In this document: one piece after another, positions 23,765 to 36,264 of the stretch | How positions within the stretch are numbered: position 1 is the first letter of the stretch | Layout: each line of letters begins with the position of its first letter | From: Antilocapra americana | Lineage: Eukaryota; Chordata; Mammalia; Artiodactyla; Antilocapridae | Length of the DNA stretch: 64,000 nt | Assembly (NCBI GenBank): GCA_007570785.1 | Contig: ML661885.1 | Span: 16,670,223-16,734,222, forward strand | Reading direction: 5' to 3' | The notes under the pieces: generated by a model | Told to the model about the DNA's origin: nothing | The model's database searches: none | What the model saw: only the letters and a program-made list of their open reading frames with translations | Position numbers and translations under genes: made by a program

Positions 23765-23830
23765 TTTTGGAGGAGGGTATGACAACACACTTCAGTATTC
23801 TTGCCTGGATAATCCCATGGAGAGAGGACT
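23765..23830 (+). mobile_element. Short Bov-A/Bov-tA body fragment
   Basis: TTGGAGGAGGGTATGACAAC ... TTCAGTATTCTTGCCTGGATAATCCCATGG-like sequence, truncated at both ends. Confidence 0.75.
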
Positions 23831-25154
23831 TATATCTGCCTCAATAAAATGAGACCTGAATTTGGCTCACTAGGAATCTTATTTCTAAACAATAATTAAA
23901 AGAATGGGGTGATTTTCTTATTTTTGTTGGAAGGCTGATTTATTTATACTAGCATTTTCGCATTCAGCATCTAATTGATTTTAAGACTCTGTGCCACTTA
24001 AACTTTTATGGGTATTTTACTGTTCAGCAATTAAATTTTGATGAGTCTGTGTTCTTTACAGTCTGTTCTCATTCATTGTTTTAATTATGCCTTACTGTGT
24101 TCTAATATGTTCACTTTAAATAAAAATTATGGGTTAGTTCTTGTTTCACTTTAAAAATTATTTCTCAACTCCAAATATTGTCTAATAAACTGTTGAGTAA
24201 GACAAGACTTGCCATTTTCCATATTTGGGAAACATGTGATTTAGCAAGAGAATTAAGTTAAAGACAGAAACATATATTTTAATGGGTGCAGAATGGGACA
24301 GTTGCTTAATATCTTCCTTTCAATTGCAACATTTTTCCTGAGATAATAGAGAACACTAGCCCAAAGGAACTTTAATTTAAAGTTCTATCTGTGATACTCT
24401 CAGTAGCTCATTTATGGTATTTACCTATCTTCCTTTGCCAGGGAGATTCCATGTACAGAAATCTGAATTAAATGTAAGAACTTAAGCACTATTGCATTTA
24501 ATTTTCAGAGAGAATAATAACACCATAAAAAGGTAATGTCATGACACCTTCTGTATTGATATGGTGGTGATACAGATGAATTCTTTGAATATCTCATGTT
24601 ATGTTGGTAAATTCTTCAAATATATCATAGAATTTAATTTGTAAGTCTATACAAATTTAAAATTCCCCCAAATTTTATAGTTCTTGTCCTAGTGAGCCAA
24701 TTTCTCAATGTCTAGTTTTTTTAGTTCTTGCTTTTAAAGTTACTTCCTTTTATATTGATTCTTTATTTGGATTAAGTGAACTGTCAACTTTGACTTTAAA
24801 AATGAAAATATATTCAAGATTCTAATATCATATCTATCCCCTCATGTTACAATGATATTGTGGATTTTCTCCTCTTCCAACTTTAGTTGGCATTAGTATT
24901 GTCCTGACCACTCCTCTCAGCTTTCTTATTTCTGTTGGAAAGCATGAAAACCGTAACTCCAGATTAGTAACTGTATCTTTCATGGAGGTAGGTGTAATTC
25001 TCTGTGGTAAGAATACCCAGATCATTTTCAAAGTTCCCTTCTGTGTAGATGACATTTATAACAAGTTATTTTAAATCCTCTGGTGCAAGAATGGAAAAAG
25101 AACAGAAGAATGTGAAAGAGAAACATTTCTACCAGCCCCACAGATGGGAAAAGG
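23831..25154. other. Unique AT-rich DNA, no gene seen
   Basis: No family motif or convincing coding frame. Confidence 0.5.
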
Positions 25155-25155
25155 T

Positions 25156-25186
<31 letters not shown>
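25155..25186. repeat. (CA)n(TA)n microsatellite next to Bov-tA
   Basis: A CA run passing into TA, directly 5' of the SINE head. Confidence 0.9.
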
Positions 25187-25390
25187 AGCTTCCCTGGTGG
25201 CTCAGATGGTAAAGAATCTGCCTGCAATGTGGGAGACCTGAGTTCAATCCCCGGGTTGGGAAAATACCTTGGAGAAGGGCAGGATTACCCATTCCAGTAT
25301 TTTTGCCTAGAGAATTCCATGGACAGAGGAGCCTGGTGGGCTATGGTCCATAGGGTTGCAAGTGTCGGATACAACTGAGTGACTAACATT
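25187..25390 (+). mobile_element. Bov-tA SINE
   Basis: Head AGCTTCCCTGGTGGCTCAGA to tail GATACAACTGAGTGACTAAC. Confidence 0.92.
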
Positions 25391-26266
25391 TTATTTATCA
25401 TACATATATTTTAAAATAAAACAAATAGATCAAAAAACCAAACACAGCCATGTAGGAATCAACCAACAGGGTTTTCCTATCTGTGATGATGAGAATGTGA
25501 AACCTTATCATCCTGTCGTATTCATTACTGGCCCATGTGGCTTTGACCCTCTATTCACAGTTGGCTCTTACTAACAGAGAGGAAGAATGGAGTACAAAAT
25601 CATCACCTTAGGCTCTAAGAGTCCTGAGAGCTATTTACTACTCTCCTTCTTGGTAACCTCCAACCTTGGATGACTGTCTCATAACTGTTTTGCCTTGAGT
25701 TCACCATTAATAAAGTGAGAAATTGATGCCATACACTTTCCTCATTGTGCTAATCTGGAATGAATGATGGCATCAGAGAATATACTTGACAGAGCTGGCC
25801 ATCTTTTCATAACCCTATCAATTTAGGTGCTTTGCCTAAACAGCAAACATTGGAATTCTGATGTAGTCATGTTGTCCTGCTCTGCTGGATGCTAGACTCT
25901 CTCTTGCCACTCTTAACTTTCTGAAGCCTCTTATTTAATAAATCCATCCAGGGTTCCCACATTTGAACTTACTAATATGCTAAGCACATTAGAAATTGTT
26001 TTAAAGGTTGGAAGGGTGTAAAAGGTCCTTTTTATGTTGTCTCTGATAGCCCACACTGGCCAAAGTGCATTTTAGATGATGTGCCTGTCTTTGTATTATT
26101 CTCATTTACTTAGAATGCTCACTCAAGCCAGGGGATGAGGTAAGTAGTACTTCCTCTTAGCACAGGAATCGATTGGGCTGTTTCAAGGGGAGGAAAATAA
26201 GTAGGCATCTACTTACTGATTCTCTCTGTAGGTTTAATCTTGATAATCACAATCAACACAATCCAA
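25391..26266. other. Unique DNA, no gene seen
   Basis: No recognised element or exon. Confidence 0.5.
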
Positions 26267-26470
26267 AAGTGTGAAAGTGAAAGTCACTCAGTCATGTCCA
26301 AATCTTTGCCGCCCCATGGACTGTAGCCCACCAGGCTCTTCTATCCATGGAATTCTCCAAGCAAGAATACTGAAGTGGATAGCCCCTTTCTTCAGTGGTT
26401 CTTCCTGTCCCAGGGATCGAATGCAGATCTCCTGCATTACAGGCAGATTCTTTACCATCTGAACCACCCA
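26267..26470 (-). mobile_element. Bov-tA SINE, antisense
   Basis: GAAAGTGAAAGTCACTCAGTC (antisense tail) to GATTCTTTACCATCTGAACCACC (antisense head). Confidence 0.92.
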
Positions 26471-27964
26471 AACCGTGACTCTACTTTGCTTTAAAAATTA
26501 AGCTCTAAAACCACATTTGCAACATTAGTTCAACACATCTTTGGATAGAGCCCACACTTTCCTTCTGAGAATCTAGAGCTTGTTCAATATTGTTAAAACT
26601 AAAATAGATTCAAAGGTGTGATTGCCCATTATTTTAACTTGATAACTTTGAGATCAAAAACATTGTTTCTAAATCACTGAGCAAGTACCAGGCAATTGGA
26701 TGGAGTCCCCACCCCTCACCCCCGCCTTTCAAAGTCCACTTCCCCAGATTCTTAGAATCTCATCTCTCAATTCTAAGGCAGGTCTCCTCAGACAGGTGTC
26801 ATTTCAAGATTTCCATCTAGAAATCTTTATTTAATAGTTGGGGATGGGGAGTCACAAAAGTAAATGCAATGAAAATACCCCAGGGCATAACCAGTAACTT
26901 GGTAGAGCAAACATGCAGGACTGGACTGATTTACAACAGCATTCCTATACCATGACAATTTAGACTTTGAACTTCAGAATGCTGCTGTCTTTTGTGGACC
27001 AGGAAAAGTGGGCATTAGATGGTCCAGCTTGTGTGAGCTGTACTGTGTATGGTGGGACCTTCTGGGTTTCATATAAATATAGAGTCTTGTGGAAGAGCAG
27101 GGGCAAAATCTGCCCTATGTTTATAGCACTAAGTGACAGTGTTCTTGGGCTGCCCAGTATATTTTAGGGGTATTTGGCACAGCTCATGTTTTTATTAGTT
27201 TTGGGAAGAATCTGGCTTTCACTTTGTTATCTTTCCAATGCCAAGTTCAAATTGAAAATGAACATTACATCAGCTTGTTACTTCGTCCTTGGGAAAAAGT
27301 CCAGCCTGTATGGACAAATTCAACCAAGATGCCAAGGGAAGAGACAGATGATGTCTATTAAAAAGTGTCGTTTCAAGTTTTACACATTTTGTTGGGAATA
27401 AAACATCATGCCTACCCTGATCTAAGACACACACACACACACACACACACACACTCCTTTAAGTTTGAAGGTAAAACTATTGGGTATATAACAAGAATAG
27501 TGATTTGCATAAGAATATTCTTGTGCTTAATGTTTGGCAAGAATTTAATTATTCTGTGACAATCAGCCGTTAGTCATCATTATACTGATTGAGAAAGTCT
27601 CATGGGGAAAGCACTGAAGCCATGTCTAAATAAATACTGGATTTGTATGGATCCATTATTATAGTTATTTTCAAGATTGTACATTAATTAATTTTATGAC
27701 TCAACAGATCTAAAGATCAAAAATACCGTACAAAGTCACATACTTTGTAACCTAAAGTTACTTAAGACACTAAGTTCATATATTCTGTTATGTGATTGCC
27801 ATTATTTTGTTTTTCCACATGTGGGCAATTTTCAAATTCTGGTTTGGAAACAATTATCACAACAAGAGGCAAGTTAATGTGTTGGTGCTTTGAATATTAA
27901 AAATATTTTACTTAATAACAGTATGTGTATACTGACTTGTTTAACTGCTGAAATCAAGAATCCT
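26471..27964. other. Unique DNA with a (AC)n microsatellite
   Basis: No gene is recognised. The ORFs at 26967-27401 have no motif. Confidence 0.5.
27427..27454. repeat. (AC)n microsatellite
   Basis: About thirteen uninterrupted AC units. Confidence 0.9.
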
Positions 27965-27977
27965 TTTAACTATTTCA

Positions 27978-28600
27978 TTCACAATAGCAAAGATATAGAA
28001 ACATCCTAAGTGTTTATCAAAGGGTGAATGGGTAAAGAAGATGTTATATATAATATTACTAATATAATATATAATATTACACAGCCATGAAGAGGAAAAT
28101 TCAGCCACTTGCAATAATATGGATGGATCTTGAGGACATTATGCTAAGTGAAATGAGCCAGAGAGAGAAAGACAAATACTGAATGGTATTACTTACATGT
28201 GAAATCTAAAAACAAAGTCAGACTTACAGAAACAGAGAAGGAAAGTGGTTGCCAGGAACTAAGGGTTGGGGGAAATAGGAAGAGATTGGTAAAAGGATTC
28301 ACACTTTCACCTATACAGTGAATAAAATCTGAGCATCTAATGTAAAACCTGATGATTATTAATAATACTATATTATAAAATTGAAATTTGCTAAAAAATT
28401 AGAATGTTAATGTTCTTACCAAAAATAAATAAATATGTAAGTAAAAATATGTGAGATCATAGCTGTATTCATTAACTAGATGGTAATAATCTTTTCACAA
28501 TATATACATGTATGAAATCACCACCTTTAAATACCTTAAAATTTTATTTGTCAATAATACTTCAGTAAAGCTGAAAAAAAAAATAAAACACCAAAAAAAG
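27978..28600 (+). mobile_element. Old L1 LINE 3' end
   Basis: The sequence AACATCCTAAGTGTTTATCAA, then ATGGATGGATCTTGAGGACA, ATGCTAAGTGAAATGAGCCAG and GTGAAATCTAAAAAC, ends in an A-rich tail near 28575-28590. This is the C-terminal ORF2 remnant plus 3' UTR of an older L1. Stops are frequent and an AT expansion lies at 28045-28080. Confidence 0.85.
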
Positions 28601-29580
28601 AAAAGACTCTTTTAAACTGAGAGCAAATACTAAAAACAAAACAATAAATTAAAGAGCACTGGGGTGTGTTTGGATTATTTTAATGTTATGATTCTCGGGT
28701 GTGGTGATGCTTACTGGCTTCTCTCCATGGTTTTATCAAGGACCTTGTTCTATATTTCTATGATGTTCAGCTTATGGCATTTCACCTCTGCTGTTACCAG
28801 AAGTTCACTGTATTGTAGAAGGAACTTTCTTACAAGCTACTCACCTATAAAGTGCCTTCTTTTGTATATGTTATACTTGCATACTCTCAGTTGTTCTATT
28901 AGGCAGGGGCTTAGGCGATACAAACTTGTTTTTGAGGGGGATTTCCTTGGAATGAGTTTTGTAATCCAATCAGTAGGAGGAAAAATGTGCATGTGACATT
29001 TGCCAAGGTGGTTATTTATTTACAGTGTCACAACAAGCCAAATGTTTGCTCAAGGTTTGAAAGAGGTTGACAGTGTTGTCAGCTGTCTTCTGTCGTTAGG
29101 TACTGCCTACCTTTACAAAACTCTCTAAGGTTATTGAGGCTAGGTTGAGACAAATTGCCTTGGTCTGCTTTCCTTGGCTTGACCTATGTGGATATAGCTT
29201 CAAGCATCTAAGACTGTCCAAAAGGGTTACTTGTGGATTTTTTTTTTCTTCGTATTTTTGGAAAGGAACTCCAGACCAGATGGCTAGTCATGCACTTTAT
29301 TCCCTCATTCAATAACTATTAAGCATCTATGCGGGCCAGGTTTGCACTAGACAACAGATTCACAATGGTACCATGCAGATCTCCCTTGTCTTTAGAAAGT
29401 TTGTGATCTAGTGGCGAATACAAAGCAACGTACACAATTACAACACAGTTTGCTGAAGAGTGAGAGCAGGAGGCCAGAGAATACCTAACTGGGCAGCTGA
29501 CGGATTTGGAGAAATTAGGGAGGTTACCCAGAAGAAATGAGAGTTAAGTTGAGACAAATAGCAGTAACTAACAAGTGAAA
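28601..29580. other. Mostly unique; faint ancient-repeat trace
   Basis: A 110-codon open frame at 28664-28996 has no motif I recognise. About 29300-29480 loosely resembles an ancient MIR/L2-associated block (TTCAATAACTATTAAGCATCTATG...). Confidence 0.4.
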
Positions 29581-29775
29581 GGGCTTCCTAGGTGGCCCAA
29601 TGCAGGAGATGCAGAAGATGTGGGTTCAATCTCTGGGTCGGGAAGATCCCATGGAGAAGGGCATGGCAACCCACTTCAGTATTCTTGCTTAGAGAATCCT
29701 ATGAACAGAGGAGCCTGCAGGCTACAGTCCATAGGGTTGCAGACAGACAGACACAACTGAAGCAACTGAACATGC
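29581..29775 (+). mobile_element. Bov-tA SINE
   Basis: Head GGGCTTCCTAGGTGGCCC (with a small internal deletion) to tail GACACAACTGAAGCAACTGAAC. Confidence 0.9.
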
Positions 29776-31136
29776 AGGTATGCAAGAAGTGCAAGAGATG
29801 AGACAAAGGGAGAAAGAAACAGAATATTCAACTCAGAGAGTTTAGTTTTACAAAAACCTAGATATAATAGTCAAGAATAAAAATCTGTTATGCTGTCCTG
29901 GTTAAGTTCTGATAACAAATATATATCTTCTTCCCAGTTTTTCTTATTGTTTTAGTCAGAATTAACCCTTATAGCATACTTATTCTTACTATATAGTGTT
30001 GCCTATGGTAGTTATAAATAGTCACTGAAGGTAAATGGATTTTATTAGGAGCAGATATAGTTCTAATCTGTAGAGTCTGTAAAACATCCAAGGGATTATT
30101 TGGCTTAAAACCCTCTAAGTATTAAAGAGAAAAATATTATCATTACTTTAATAATACTTTCCCAAGATGCAAACGAATAACTGGCTCCAACAATCACATC
30201 TCTATAATTGTTCACACATTTCAGACAGGCATTTAACAACCCCACAAAGAAACTTCAACAGCTAAGCTCCTTTGACTTGATTGCTAGACAGACTCTAAGT
30301 TTTTGTTTTCATGCCGCAAATCAAATCATGAGAGCAAAAGTTAGACAGAAAGGCTGAGCTTGAACAAAAGTTCAAGGATTTTATTAAAAAATGCCATTAC
30401 TTAACATTATCATATTTAAGATTTACAACAATCAGTTGTAAAGTGTACTGTTGTTTTATGTAACATTAAAAACAAAATAAATAAAAAATCATTTAAATGA
30501 TGATGTGCTATCAGTTAGATACCTTCAAACTTCAGCAATATTAAAATGTGAAATAAAGTGTATCTTAGAATTGTAGAATTATGGTCAACAATGTTAAATA
30601 TTTCTATAGAGAGTTTGATCTATATAATTTAAAAAAAATCAAGACGAAAACAGAAAATTAGGTCAGACCCTTTGTGTTTCAGATTCTATGTGTTGGAAGG
30701 AACAGGATAGAAAATAGAAAATTAGATCTTAAATCTATATCCCAGTTTTTTGAGCATTTGGAACATTAAAGGGCCACTACCTAAAGGAAGTTTGCTAAAC
30801 ACTAAGTCTGTGAATAACAATATAGGTAAGGAAATGTGATATATGCATCTTCAGTTTCCTCTTAGCTTTGCCAAGTAGCCTCATACAATCTCATTAAATT
30901 AAATTCTCCTTGAGCTTCAGCACTCCAACAGATTTCTGTGCTCCACAGTCATAAATGTATAAGGTTAACAGTTATGGAAAAGTGGTTGTAAGAAAGTAAA
31001 GAATTGGTGAGAATTTTTGGGAAAATGGTGTAAGAGTAACCAAAAGTGAGAAGTGCAAATAAGATTTATTTTCTATTACTAGCCTCGTATTTTATTCTCT
31101 ATTTTACTTTATTTTATTTTCTATAATTCACCTCTT
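29776..31136. other. Unique AT-rich DNA, no gene seen
   Basis: No recognised repeat or exon. Confidence 0.5.
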
Positions 31137-31348
31137 GGGTCTTCCTGGATGGTTCAGCAGGTAAAGAATTTGCCTGCAATACAGGAGACTCTGGAGACAT
31201 GGGCTCAATCCTTGAGTCAGAAAGATCCCTTGGAGGAAGAAATGGCAACCCACTCCAGTATTCTTGCCTGGAAAATCCCATGGACAGAGGAGGCTGGTGG
31301 GCTACAGTCCAAAGGTTTGCAAAGAGTTGGACATAACAGAGCAATCAT
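31137..31348 (+). mobile_element. Bov-tA SINE
   Basis: Head GGGTCTTCCTGGATGGTTCAG to tail GTTGGACATAACAGAGCAATC. Confidence 0.9.
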
Positions 31349-31744
31349 GAATGAAAAAAAATGAACTAGCCTTTTAAGCAAAAGACAACTTAAGTAGTAA
31401 TAGTGCATGGCCTTATGGCCATCCTGCCTTCTAAAGTTACTACTAAAAACCGCTTTAATATCACTGCAAAAATCAAGATGGTAGAGGACTCCTGGAAGAA
31501 GAAAATGTGATAGTTCCAAGTGGTATAAAACAAGGCTATGATTTATTCCTCTGTCACTGTTATCTTTTACTTTTCCTTATTAATCTGATACTATTAAATA
31601 TTTTTAGACGATTCAGACACATGCCCTCCTGACATTGTAACAGGAGATAGTATTCCTCCTTGTTAGAACATAAAAAATGTAATACTATGAATCAGGGTGC
31701 TCTTAGGAGACAAATGAGATGAAAGATAAATAGTTCTAATAGGG

Positions 31745-32077
31745 GGGCTTCCTTGATGGCTCAGTGATAAAGAATCCTCCTACCAATGCAGGAGACATGG
31801 GTTCAATCCCTGGTCTGGGAAAATCCCACATGTCATGGAGCAGCTAAGCCCATGTGCCATGATTATTGAACCTGTGCTCTAGAGCCCAGGAGTCGCAACT
31901 GCTGAAGCCCACATGCCCTGGAATCTGTGCAACACAACAAGAGAAGCCACTGCAATGAGAATCCTGTGCCCCTCAACTAAGAGTAGCCACCACTCACCAC
32001 AACTAGAGAAAAGCCTGAGCAGCGATGAAGACCCAGCACAGCAAAAAAATTAAATAAACAAACAAAGTTATTTAGGA
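31745..32077 (+). mobile_element. CHR-1-type tRNA-derived SINE with 17-bp target duplication
   Basis: The tRNA-like head (GGCTTCCTTGATGGCTCAGTG) is followed by a long body (AGCAGCTAAGCCCATGTGCC, CTAGAGCCCAGGAGTCGCAAC, AACAAGAGAAGCCACTGCAA) and an A-rich end. Both sides carry AAATAGTTCTAATAGGG (31728-31744 and 32078-32094), a perfect duplication. The antisense relative is at 45985-46312. Confidence 0.9.
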
Positions 32078-32094
32078 AAATAGTTCTAATAGGG

Positions 32095-32479
32095 AAAGAA
32101 TTCCTAACCATTCACAAGAGAAAAAGACAACCCTATACAAAAATGTACACAGAGAATGAGCAGGCAGTTCACAGATGAAGAAATATGAATTTCCAGTGAG
32201 CACATGAAAATCTGTTTATTTTGAATAGTGATCATTAAAGTATACTGTATACTTTGATCAGACCCCGTTTTGCCTCTAAGATCAACAAAAACTTAAAATG
32301 GTTGATAATATTCAATATCAGTCAAGGTGTGGTTACAAGTAGATAGATGTTGGTATAGAATTTTGGAGGGTACCTTAATATTTAATATTGGAATTTAAAA
32401 CTTCATTTTGATCAGCAAATCTACTTTTAGAAATCTATCTGCAGATATATTCATACAAGTTCACATGGATATACGTCTA
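32095..32479. other. Unassigned AT-rich DNA, possibly L1-derived
   Basis: AGATGAAGAAATATGAATTTCC and TGTTGGTATAGAATTTTGG recall L1 ORF2 sense sequence, but the order is too damaged to call. Confidence 0.35.
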
Positions 32480-33165
32480 AGGATAATCACTAAAGCAAAG
32501 TTATTAAAGCTGAAAATGAGAGGTTGTGATATATTTAAGTAATTATAAAATATCTGTTGAAGTATAACATAAAAAAGAGCTCATATCATAGATATTCAGT
32601 TTGGCAAATATCACAAAATGATGAACATATCTGTTTAATTATTTTGTAGATTAAGAAATAGTAAAGTATCAGGAATTCAAAAGATACTCAATCCCTGTCA
32701 ATACTCTACTCTTCCCTTCAGAAGTAGCCACTAATGCTGGCTTCTAACATTAAGAATCTGTTTTGTTTGTTGAACATATAAATGAAATTATATAGTATGT
32801 GCTTTTTTTCCTGCTTGCTGCTGCTAGGTCACTTTAGTTGTATCTGCCTCTTTGCAACCCCATGGACTGTAGCTCATCAGGCTCCTCTGTCCATGGGATT
32901 CTCCAGGCAAGAATGCTGGAATGGATTGCCATGCTTTCCTCCAGGGGATCTTCTCGACTCAGAGACTGAAGCGGCATCTTTTACGTCTCCATTGGCAGGC
33001 AGGTTCTTGACCACTAGCACCACTATTTCATTCAGCATTCTGTATGTGAGATCCATCCATGGTGTCGTGTGTAGCAGTAACTTGCTGAGTAGTATTCCAC
33101 TGAACTAATGTATCACAGTTTATTCACACATGTTATTGCTGATAAACACTTAGGTTATATGGTGG
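32480..33165 (-). mobile_element. Old L1 3' UTR, antisense, split by a Bov-tA
   Basis: Left part: CCCTTCAGAAGTAGCCACTAA ... AAATGAAATTATATAGTATGTGC. Right part after the SINE: CTGTATGTGAGATCCATCCATGG ... TGCTGAGTAGTATTCCACTG. Together they form a continuous antisense L1 3' UTR. Confidence 0.8.
32814..33022 (-). mobile_element. Bov-tA SINE nested in L1, antisense
   Basis: CTTGCTGCTGCTAGGTCACTT (antisense tail) to GGCAGGTTCTTGACCACTAGCACC (antisense head). It divides the L1 at 32480-33165. Confidence 0.88.
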
Positions 33166-34029
33166 TCATGGGAATCCACCTCACATACTTCTGACTATAG
33201 GGACCAAAATTGACCCCAAGTCCCAACTGCTATGCTCCAAAGTTCATCATCAGTGTGTCTGTACCAAGGCTATGCTTCCTTGGATTCCTCCCAGCCGGTG
33301 ATTAAGTGTGGTAAAGATGTGGAGGCAGATTTATTCCTGGGAGACAGGAATTGTTCTGTTGTCTAGCTTTGGCTTGAAAATTTTCCAATGGCCTTGATGT
33401 CATTTACTAGATGACACAGCAGTCTAGGGCACTTCCACTCAAACTTGCCCCTTTCTCTGCTTCACTCGGGGTCACAATTACATAGTGATTTGATTCTTCC
33501 AGAGAGAGGCACCAGCATCACTAAGAATATTGGTGATGGCTTCCTCTACAGGCAAGGGATGACAGAAGGTTAGCCAATCCGCACAGCCAGGCTTGTTAGC
33601 ATCCTTAAAGATGATATGTCCTCCAAATATTAGAGGCGATCCAGGTGGCAGTTGTGAACCACCAGAATTCAGAAGGCTGCAATCACTTTTGTGACCAGCA
33701 AGGTTGAAGGGACAATCAATGGGCCTTAACCTATGGGAAACTATGGAGATTATAAATAGAGCAAAGAGACTTTATGGGGAAAGGGTGCTATTAAGCGTTT
33801 ATGATTAAAAAGAAAAAAAAAGACAATAAGAAGTAATAGTCGAGCAGGAGGCTTAGAGTTATCACCCCAATCAAAAGTCAGTATACCTTGTTAAGTTTTG
33901 AGATATGAGCTAATGTTCAGATCTAGAACATTTTCACTGGAGGAAGAAAGAACTTTCAACCTTGTGGCAAGTATATACTATAAGATTTCCCTCAGTACTT
34001 CCAAAGGAACCCAGAACCCATTAACTCAA
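33166..34029. other. Unassigned; possibly upstream part of the ERVL-like relic
   Basis: Moderately GC-richer than its neighbours and free of SINEs. Some blocks (GGCGATCCAGGTGGCAGTTG) look retroviral-like to me, but I cannot place them. A 96-codon frame at 33898-34188 has no motif. Confidence 0.35.
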
Positions 34030-34866
34030 GTGCTTGTACACTGGGAAAGGTGGAAAAAAACAGCTATTTCCAGCCTATCAGACTCAACATCTCAGTTGAC
34101 ATTGATCCATGGCCCTTCTATTAGAGTGTCAGTGCAAGCTGGAAATGGACAGAAACTGAACTGCTGCCACAGTCAGGAATGGATCTGAAAGACAATGGGG
34201 TTGTCTCATGAGTGGAGCTGTGAGCAGTGCATCTGAATTTACACCTTGTTCGAAAGGAGAAGTGGCCCAAGGTGCAAATAAATACAGATTCCTGGGCCAT
34301 GGTCAATGGTCAAAGGCACAGGAGATTAGAAGATAAGGAGGTCTGGGCTACAAGCATAGGAGTGGACAAATGGGAGTAGGCACAGAGTGTGAACATATTT
34401 GTATCACCTATCAACCCCACTGGAAAGTACACACCATGAATAGACCATGAAGAACTGAGTAATTAGATGACTTGGCCAGTTGACATCACCCAGCCTTTGC
34501 CACTAGCAATCCTTAAATTGAAATGATAGATACATGAACAAAGTGACCATAGTGATAGAAACAAAGACCACCTGTGAGCCAAACCATAGGGACTTCCCCT
34601 TAACAAGTTCAATACAGTTGCCTCTGCAAGCCAGTAGCACTGACCAACACTAAGCCCCAGACATGGCACTATTGATCCAGAAGACCAACCAGATACTCAA
34701 TGAAAGTTGAATACACTGGGAACCTTTCATCATGGAAGGGCTGTCAACTCATCACCATAGGCACAGGAACTTCCTGGGTATGAATTCACCTTTCACCTGG
34801 AGAGCCTCAGCTAGGATTACTATATGGGAACTAATGGAATATTTGATAGAGAGGCATGAGATTCTA
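34030..34866 (+). mobile_element. ERVL-like endogenous retrovirus pol relic (RNase H to integrase region)
   Basis: An old, decayed endogenous retroviral segment. The part from about 34200 to 34330 (GAGCAGTGCATCTGAATTT, AGAAGTGGCCCAAGGTGC, ACAGATTCCTGGGCCATGG) matches in order the end of the RNase H region of ERVL-type pol. The part at 34530-34740 (ACATGAACAAAGTGACCATAG, GACCAACACTAAGCCCCAGAC, CATCATGGAAGGGCTGTC) matches the following integrase N-terminal region. Frameshifts and stops are throughout, and no LTR of the same group is seen here. It has no coding capacity. A Bov-tA bounds it at 34867. Confidence 0.7.
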
Positions 34867-35090
34867 TGGCTTCCTAGGCGGCACAGTGGTAAAGAACCTG
34901 CCTACCAATGTGGGAGACATAAGAGTTGTGAATTTGGTCCCCGGGTCAGGAAGATCCCCTGGAGGAAGAAATGGCAACCCACTCCAGTATTCTTGCCTGA
35001 AATATCCCACGGACAGAGAAGCCTGGGAGGCTGCAGTCCATAAGGTTGCAAAGAGCTGGACACAACTGAAGTGACTGAACACACACACAC
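34867..35090 (+). mobile_element. Bov-tA SINE
   Basis: Head GGCTTCCTAGGCGGCACAG to tail GGACACAACTGAAGTGACTG, followed by a short (AC)n. Confidence 0.9.
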
Positions 35091-35759
35091 ACGTATTACT
35101 TGGTATGTTATGTTACCAGTGTAGCCAATTTTGAGTTCATTTTAACTGAAAAGTAATTATAATTTTTAAAAAGAGGGAATGATGTCAAGAAGATTAATAT
35201 TTCTTTAGTGTTGGTAATGGTACATATTATGCTGAACATATGTAAAAAAGTACATTTTACATTCTTATTTAATGACTAAGGTAAAAAAAAAATAAACCTC
35301 TTCAAGGGTCTCAGGATAGACTGATTTACGAGACAGACACATTCCTGTACTAACAGAACTTACTTTTTATTGTAGGGATACAGATTATAAATTTATGTTC
35401 ACAAAAGTCCAGGTAAAAGGAAGTTTTATGAATAAAACTAAAGCTGAAGAAAGAGAATACATGGTAGAAGACTGGGGGAGTGATGTCATTTTGGACAGTC
35501 TATTAAGAAACTCTCTGCGAGTAGATGCAATTTGTAGCGACCCGAATAAAGTGAGGGAAAGTGTTATGTTACTACCAAGGCAAGAGGGAAAATGCAGAGG
35601 GGATACAATTACAAATGTATTTGTAACTGAAGGAAATGAACTTATTCCACTCAAGGAATAGCAAGAAACTACTGGGGAGAGAGATGCATGGGCAAAAATG
35701 GCAGAAGATGGAGTTGAGGGGTGGTAAGAGGCCTCTGTAGGTTCTGGGCTGGAGCTTGG
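35091..35759. other. Unassigned DNA
   Basis: An 88-codon open frame (35395-35661) lies here with no motif. It may be part of the ancient repeat that is recognisable just downstream. Confidence 0.4.
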
Positions 35760-35885
35760 GTTTATCCTAAATAAGCTGGAAAGTCCCTAGGGGACTTTGC
35801 ACATGAGAAGGATGCAACATGATTTACATTTTATAGAAAGAACTCTGATCGCTGTTTTGGAGAATAGACCACAGCAAGTGATCAA
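35760..35885 (+). mobile_element. Ancient mammalian interspersed repeat, family unassigned
   Basis: The order TTTATCCTAAATAAGCTGG, ATGCAACATGATTTACATTTTA, AGAACTCTGATCGCTG, TTTGGAGAATAGACCACAG follows a widespread old mammalian repeat. In that repeat these blocks read GGATTTTATTCTGAGTG, GTGACATGATCTGACTTA, GATCACTCTGGCTGCTG and TGTGGAGAATAGACTG. I recognise the pattern but cannot give the library name. Confidence 0.55.
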
Positions 35886-36264
35886 TTAAGTGACTTTTGC
35901 TCGATTCCAGGCTGAGAGATAATGGTCAGTGTTTTGTATCATAGTGTTAGAGGTTCAAATGAGGGGGAAAGTTCCCTCTATGATTAGATGTGGCTCTTAT
36001 AAACACTAGAAAATAAGTAATCTCTGGGATCATCTTGAAGATCCTTAGGTGTGCTAAGGTATCAACTTGCTGGAAACTAGCAACAACCTAATTCAACTTA
36101 AAAGCCCTTGACAATTTTTAGTAGGTCAATATTTTAACAAACCCAAGGCATCATCAGGATGATCCTAGAGGTAACTTTTATTTTAGCATTTATCAAAGCC
36201 ACGATTAACCCAAGAGGGAACATTTCCCCTAGTGCAAAGGTAACACAACAGTGCGAGCCACTGA

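Noticed and set aside
35395..35661. 88-codon ORF as a small gene
   Set aside because: It overlaps or adjoins an ancient repeat region and has no motif, start context or exon structure that I can support.
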